From: Thermaerobacter marianensis
GTDB lineage: Bacteria > Bacillota > Sulfobacillia > DYIH01
Assembly: GCA_020723785.1 (NCBI GenBank)
Contig: DYIH01000051.1
Coordinates: forward strand, 1-7,777
DNA: 7,777 nt
Direction: 5' to 3'
Shown: one piece after another, positions 7,295 to 7,777 of the stretch
Position numbering within the stretch: the stretch's first letter is position 1
How the letters are laid out: each line of letters begins with the position of its first letter
Program-made: the position numbers and the translations under genes
Notes under the pieces: generated by a model
The model's database searches: none
The model's input: the letters and a program-made list of their open reading frames with translations, nothing else
What the model was told of the DNA's origin: nothing

Positions 7295-7777
7295 GGGGCA
7301 CCGCCGCCAGCCGCCACGCCCGCCACGACGCATTTTCGAACGGCCCTGACAACGACATCCAGACGGTCCCGCCACATCGTGAACACGGTTTGGGGCATGA
7401 ACCGGGCCATTTCCTGGGCCAGTACATCCGGCCCCTCGTCGGCGATCCGCCGCGCCGCCCAGGCCAGCCTCTCGCGGAAATCGGTCAGGGAATGCCCGTA
7501 GTCGGCAACCTTCCTGGCCACCAAACCGAGGTCCAAAGAGATGCCCTTTTGGTCCACGAGAAAGAATAGGTCCCACAGATCCCTCCCCTTGAGGAAGGCC
7601 CGGAAGGCCACGGCCACGATCTTATCCGCCAGGATTTCGTTCATGCTCTCCACCAGAACCGGCGGGTTGAAGGGAGGGAAGGGGAGAATGAGCAGCCTGT
7701 GGTCATAAGAAGGGACGTTCACGGCCTCGATGCGCACGGCCAGCGCCTTCTCCAGCGGAGCTACAGCCAGGCGCGCC
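7291..7777 (-). CDS. AbiEii/AbiGii-like nucleotidyltransferase toxin, C-terminal part (runs off window)
   Basis: Partial gene; the frame is open through 7777, so the GTG at 7737 is probably internal. The visible 161 residues match the C-terminal half of the AbiEii/AbiGii toxin family: the strand VRIEAVNVPSYDHRLLILPFPPFNPP, then SMNEILADKIVAVAFR, where Glu and Lys of the E-x-x-x-A-x-K motif are intact, then the conserved KGRDLWDLFFLVD, and a helical tail. The N-terminal catalytic motif (GS...DxD type) would lie outside the window, so whether the toxin is intact cannot be judged. Members of the family are predicted or shown nucleotidyltransferases causing growth arrest, acting in phage defence or element maintenance. 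Its stop overlaps the antitoxin start, so the two are co-translated. Confidence 0.85.
   Translation of the reverse strand, partial: ARLAVAPLEKALAVRIEAVNVPSYDHRLLILPFPPFNPPVLVESMNEILADKIVAVAFRAFLKGRDLWDLFFLVDQKGISLDLGLVARKVADYGHSLTDFRERLAWAARRIADEGPDVLAQEMARFMPQTVFTMWRDRLDVVVRAVRKCVVAGVAAGGGAP

Noticed and set aside
7295..7576. Extended 295-residue version of the AbiEi-like protein
   Set aside because: The added 94 residues are the toxin coding region read out of frame and match nothing. The GTG overlapping the toxin stop gives a family-like start at the winged helix.

Overview
The window is a GC-rich stretch with every recognisable gene on the minus strand, so transcription runs from high to low coordinates. 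Codon choice is strongly GC at third positions. Most genes start with GTG, several next to purine-rich ribosome binding sites. A TolC-type outer-membrane channel is encoded together with MacAB-type transporter parts, so the cell is probably a diderm. The gene style (AbiE-type toxin-antitoxin, strong GGGAGG-like ribosome binding sites, many GTG starts) would fit a GC-rich thermophilic or anaerobic Firmicute lineage that has an outer membrane. That placement is inference, and no taxonomic marker is present.

Right end (6689-7777): a two-gene module of the AbiE (type IV) toxin-antitoxin class. The C-terminal half of an AbiEii-like nucleotidyltransferase enters from the window edge. It is followed, with a GTGA stop/start overlap, by an AbiEi-like winged-helix antitoxin. 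The toxin lies upstream of the antitoxin, the reverse of the classical abiEi-abiEii order.

Centre (1-6668): an efflux operon. A clear sigma-A-type promoter (TTGACA, 17 bp, TATGGT) at 6640-6668 is followed directly by a 16-bp imperfect palindrome at 6617-6632, the likely operator of the TetR-family repressor encoded just downstream (5969-6562). The repressor gene abuts a HlyD/MacA-type membrane fusion protein (4706-5968). Next come a MacB-type ATPase (3946-4692) and a MacB-type permease (2756-3949), whose ends overlap by GTGA. After a 181-bp gap come a second, more divergent FtsX/MacB-fold permease (1435-2574), a second LolD/MacB-type ATPase (724-1377) and the start of a TolC-family outer-membrane protein (1-624). 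Together they would form a tripartite envelope-spanning exporter (fusion protein, ATPase/permease, outer-membrane channel) plus a second ATPase/permease pair, all probably under TetR control. The substrate cannot be read from the sequence.

Two places stand out structurally. The gap between the two permeases (2575-2755) carries an exact 23-bp direct repeat, offset by 106 bp, around a segment that can fold into a hairpin. At the left edge the TolC reading frame leaves the family pattern abruptly after residue 190 and runs through 17 codons of atypical usage to a stop, which suggests an insertion or rearrangement that truncates the channel.
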